Positions 7,352 to 9,262 of a DNA stretch of 9,262 nt are shown here, piece by piece; position 1 is the first letter of the stretch, and every line of letters starts with the position of its first letter. A model generated the notes under the pieces. The model searched no databases. It was not told the DNA's origin and was given only the letters and a program-made list of their open reading frames with translations. The position numbers were made by a program, and so were the translations under genes. Source of the DNA: JBAZTA01 sp964588175 (GTDB lineage Bacteria; Omnitrophota; Gorgyraeia; Gygaellales; Profunditerraquicolaceae); assembly GCA_964588175.1 (NCBI GenBank), contig CAZPNW010000169.1, forward strand, positions 1 through 9,262. Reading direction: 5' to 3'.

Positions 7352-7717
7352 TAAAACCTCTCGTGTCGGATACCAAATAAAACACAACTTATGATATTAA
7401 TAATAAAGAGTATCTTTGACCTGTTTACAACAAGCTTGTCGAAAGTGATTTTGTAATTAAACTTTACGGTTTTTGCTTTAAGCGCACATTTGAAAACTTT
7501 TTCCAAATGTCTGCAAGGAATTACGAGGCGTTGAAGCACGCTCATTACGTAAGTCTATAGCGTAAACGCCGAGTAAACCGCAGCAGACGGAAAAAGTTTT
7601 TTTGCTGCAGCAGGCAGCACACCCGCGCATTTTCCTATAAGCGCGGGGTGAAGCGTAAGCAAAAACAGTAAAGTGTTCCGACTACCTTGAGCTAAAAACC
7701 ACTTGCTTTTTGCAACC
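7352..7717. other. 366-bp gene-free spacer holding a palindromic element
   Basis: No reading frame here has family features. The spacer separates the methyltransferase stop from the Nudix start and is the only large gap in the cluster. Its middle (7461-7674) is an imperfect palindrome described separately. The 90 bp next to the Nudix gene (7352-7442) is AT-rich and could hold a promoter reading leftward, but the best pair I found (TTGTAA at 7430-7425, TATTAT at 7405-7400, 19 bp apart) is weak and is not called. Two GC-rich inverted repeats, CCCGCGC/GCGCGGG (7622-7628/7641-7647) and GCAGCA/TGCTGC (7580-7585/7603-7608), could form hairpins, but neither has a T-tract, so no intrinsic terminator is called. 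Confidence 0.75.
7461..7674. repeat. MITE-like imperfect palindrome with 18-bp terminal inverted repeats
   Basis: The ends match as inverted repeats: ACTTTACGGTTTTTGCTT at 7461-7478 and its reverse complement at 7657-7674, with one mismatch in 18. Nested inside are further arms in the same order: a perfect 12-bp arm AAAACTTTTTCC (7493-7504 with 7589-7600), GTCTGC (7509-7514 with 7583-7588), TTAC (7521-7524 with 7573-7576), GGCGTT (7527-7532 with 7565-7570) and ACGCT (7538-7542 with 7559-7563). The right arm carries about 42 extra bases (within 7601-7656), including a GC-rich hairpin. A weaker outer match, AAGTGATTTT (7443-7452) against 7695-7704 (9 of 10), may extend the element to most of the spacer. 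No target-site duplication was found. It could be a non-autonomous transposon relic, a repetitive intergenic palindrome, or a structured RNA if transcribed. The inverted repeats are seen directly; mobility is inferred. Confidence 0.65.
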
Positions 7718-8377
7718 TCAATCCGCGATAAACCACCAGTAATCGCCGGAAAAACCAACTTCTGAAAACAACTTTTTCCAATCATCGACGTGCATCATCG
7801 TTTCAGCGGTAAGCACCCATTTAAAGAGATTCTCACGCTCTCGATCATTGCGCCAGGCATCAACGGTAATATAGCTGTGGCCGCGCGAAACACGTTCTAT
7901 TTCACGTAAAGAATCCTTAAGGCGTTCAAGGGGTAGATTATGGATCGAATTAATGGAAATAACCAGGTCAAAGCTTTTATCGGGAAAGGGCAATTTCTCT
8001 GCGCTTGCTATCTTAAGATACGGTTTGACTTCTTCGAGGGAGCTCTCGATAGCGTAGCGGCTGACATCGACACCGGCGACCGTGCCTTTCGGCAGGGCCG
8101 CTTTAAAATCATAAAGCATGAACCCTTTCGCGCAACCGATATCCAGGATCGCAGCGTTTTCGGGCAAATGGTAATAATCGGCCATGCGTTTGACGACCGA
8201 TCTCCACCGTCCGTCGTATTTATAACCACCGTAGCCGCACTTTCTATCACCGTCAAAAAAGTCTTTACCGAACTCCTTGGCAAGTTCAATAATGTCCTTC
8301 GTTTTCTCCCGCGCGCGCGCGTCATAATCCCGCACGGCCTTAGGATGCGTATCCAGCAAATTGATCTCTTTTCCCAT
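7718..8377 (-). CDS. class I SAM-dependent methyltransferase
   Basis: A protein of 219 aa with a Rossmann-type methyltransferase core: motif I ILDIGCAKGF (residues 77-86), an acidic residue at the end of beta-2 (VAGVD, D104), the ASAEKLPF segment (124-131), and post-motif FDLVISINSIHNL (136-148). This is Methyltransf_11/25-like. The first 75 residues carry a charged segment with GYGGYKYDGRW (48-58) that looks like a conserved N-terminal extension. I chose the ATG at 8377. A TTG at 8389 is in frame, but the AAGGAG Shine-Dalgarno directly abuts it (no spacer), whereas the same site lies about 11-12 nt before the ATG. The gene follows the ThDP enzyme by 32 bp, so the two are probably co-transcribed. 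The substrate is not determinable; an O- or N-methylation of a sugar nucleotide or glycan is a reasonable guess from context. Codons near the 5' end contain a (CG)6 run at 8310-8321. Confidence 0.88.
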   Translation of the reverse strand: MGKEINLLDTHPKAVRDYDARAREKTKDIIELAKEFGKDFFDGDRKCGYGGYKYDGRWRSVVKRMADYYHLPENAAILDIGCAKGFMLYDFKAALPKGTVAGVDVSRYAIESSLEEVKPYLKIASAEKLPFPDKSFDLVISINSIHNLPLERLKDSLREIERVSRGHSYITVDAWRNDRERENLFKWVLTAETMMHVDDWKKLFSEVGFSGDYWWFIAD

Positions 8378-8409
8378 ATCCCGTATCAACTCCTTTACTT
8401 TATATTACC

Positions 8410-9262
8410 TTACTGAGCGGCTGACGATTCGCAGGCGGCAACGATCATAGCTTTCATGAACTCGTCACGGTCCAAAAGCGGTTCAGAATCTTCTATTGCC
8501 CTGCCGAACTTTACCTGAGGCAGCACTTTTTCATCGGTATGGACCTCAACATTGCAAAAAACAGGGCCGTCTGTTTCAAGGGCTTCAGCGATCCCGGCGG
8601 CAAGCTTGCTTTGCGCGTCGATCCGGACTGTCCTGTATCCATACGCTTTTGCGACCTTGATAAAATCAGGGAAAGCTAATCCGCTTTCTACCGTAGAAGC
8701 GACATATCTGCCGGAAAACCACTGGTCCTGCGTCTGTTTGATCATGCTGTATCCATGATTATTGATCAAGAATATCTTTACCGGCAGGTCATGCCGTAAA
8801 ACAGTGGCAAGCTCCTGTATATTCATCTGTAATCCGCCGTCGCCGGTAACACAGATTATACGTTTTTTCCCCAGGGCAAAACTTGCGCCGATTGCAGCAG
8901 GCAAAGCATACCCCATAGGAGTATTATTAAAAGCGCTGAAAAGCCGCTGTTTTTTCTTAAATTCAAACCCCTGAGACATCCACGCCACGCTGCATCCGGT
9001 ATCGAGAAAGATATTTTCCCCTTCGGAAAGCTTTTCGGAAAGGCGTTTTACAAACGCGTACGGATTAACCTTCTTTTCTTTCAACGCCTGTTGAGTGCAT
9101 ACCGGGTATTTCTTCTTCCACAGTTTGATCTTTTTTACCCAGTCCTCGATATCCTCAGGTGCTGCCTGTTGAATTCTTTTATCCATAGCCGAAAAGAACT
9201 CTTTGGCGTCCTGATTGATCAAAAGTTCGATAGCAGTGCCAAAAGCTTTAAACTTCTTCAGT
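8410..9262 (-). CDS. ThDP-dependent enzyme, acetolactate synthase-like, C-terminal part (5' end outside window)
   Basis: The reading frame stays open to the right edge, so the gene starts outside. The TTG at 9222 is an internal Leu codon, not a start: 13 in-frame residues precede it (LKKFKAFGTAIEL). The 283 visible residues are the linker and C-terminal ThDP-binding domain of the acetolactate synthase/benzoylformate decarboxylase family. The cofactor motif starts with GDGG (visible residues 140-143) and ends about 25 residues later with NNHGYS (167-172); the preceding segment with FNNTPMGYALPAAIGA is typical of the family. Full-length members are about 550-600 aa, so roughly half is missing. 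In polysaccharide loci such enzymes decarboxylate 2-oxo acids or attach two-carbon units to keto-sugars (YerE in yersiniose A synthesis is a precedent). This is not expected to be housekeeping IlvB, given the sugar-gene neighbours and no small-subunit gene alongside. Its substrate cannot be read. The next gene begins 32 bp after its TAA. Confidence 0.9.
   Translation of the reverse strand, partial: LKKFKAFGTAIELLINQDAKEFFSAMDKRIQQAAPEDIEDWVKKIKLWKKKYPVCTQQALKEKKVNPYAFVKRLSEKLSEGENIFLDTGCSVAWMSQGFEFKKKQRLFSAFNNTPMGYALPAAIGASFALGKKRIICVTGDGGLQMNIQELATVLRHDLPVKIFLINNHGYSMIKQTQDQWFSGRYVASTVESGLAFPDFIKVAKAYGYRTVRIDAQSKLAAGIAEALETDGPVFCNVEVHTDEKVLPQVKFGRAIEDSEPLLDRDEFMKAMIVAACESSAAQ

Noticed and set aside
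7400..7430. Sigma70-like promoter (TTGTAA, 19 bp, TATTAT) upstream of the Nudix gene
   Set aside because: Weak -35 match and long spacing in an AT-rich stretch where such matches arise by chance.
7430..7439. ACAAGCTTGT perfect palindrome as an operator site
   Set aside because: Only 10 bp, single copy, and no regulator gene nearby to support binding.
7351..7545. 64-aa minus-strand open frame ending at the Nudix start
   Set aside because: It occupies the left arm of the palindrome and the AT-rich leader, with no motif or ribosome site supporting translation.
7622..7647. GC-rich hairpin CCCGCGC/GCGCGGG as a transcription terminator
   Set aside because: No T-tract follows on either strand; it is treated as part of the palindromic element.
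7555..7785. 76-aa minus-strand open frame overlapping the methyltransferase 3' end and the spacer
   Set aside because: It overlaps the real gene, runs through the palindromic element, has no Shine-Dalgarno or recognisable motif, and is best explained by chance.
8387..8389. TTG as start of the first methyltransferase
   Set aside because: The AAGGAG ribosome site directly abuts it, leaving no spacer; the ATG at 8377 is better placed.
9220..9222. TTG as start of the ThDP gene
   Set aside because: The frame is open for 13 more codons to the window edge and the protein is only half a ThDP enzyme, so the true start is outside.

Overview
All genes in this window lie on the minus strand, so the cluster is read from high to low coordinates. 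It is part of a surface-polysaccharide locus (O-antigen, capsule or another exported glycan). The organism cannot be named from the sequence. Base composition is moderate, gene packing is bacterial, and a Wzx-type flippase sits beside sugar-nucleotide enzymes. This suggests a bacterium, probably Gram-negative-like and possibly from an uncultured lineage, but that is an impression rather than evidence.

Layout in transcription order. (1) 9262-8410: C-terminal half of a thiamine-diphosphate (ThDP) enzyme of the acetolactate-synthase type, cut by the window edge. (2) 8377-7718: class I SAM methyltransferase. (3) 7717-7352: a gene-free spacer of about 366 bp, largely occupied by a long imperfect palindrome with an 18-bp inverted repeat at its ends (7461-7674), which looks like a MITE or other mobile palindromic unit. 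(4) 7351-6926: Nudix hydrolase. (5) 6920-5883: zinc-dependent medium-chain alcohol dehydrogenase lacking the structural-zinc cysteines. (6) 5872-3233: an 879-residue fusion of a Wzx-like flippase to a cytoplasmic domain resembling the TIGR04372 glycosyltransferase family. (7) 3200-2289: extended SDR of the NDP-sugar epimerase/reductase type. (8) 2278-1388: methyltransferase with an N-terminal zinc ribbon. (9) 1341-175: GT2 family glycosyltransferase with a GTG start. (10) 178-1: the N-terminus of an RmlC-like dTDP-sugar 3,5-epimerase, overlapping the glycosyltransferase stop by 4 bp and running off the left edge.

Genes 4 to 10 are separated by -4 to about 46 bp and several have a Shine-Dalgarno sequence inside the preceding gene, so they look like one operon. 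Genes 1 and 2 lie upstream of the palindromic spacer and may belong to the same transcript or to a separate one.

The enzymes fit a pathway that builds a modified deoxysugar (3,5-epimerase, SDR, alcohol dehydrogenase, ThDP carboligase or decarboxylase, two methyltransferases), attaches it to a lipid-linked glycan (GT2 and possibly the TIGR04372-like domain), and flips that glycan across the membrane (flippase half of the fusion). No polymerase (Wzy) or chain-length regulator is visible. The most unusual items are the flippase-glycosyltransferase fusion and the palindromic element in the spacer.
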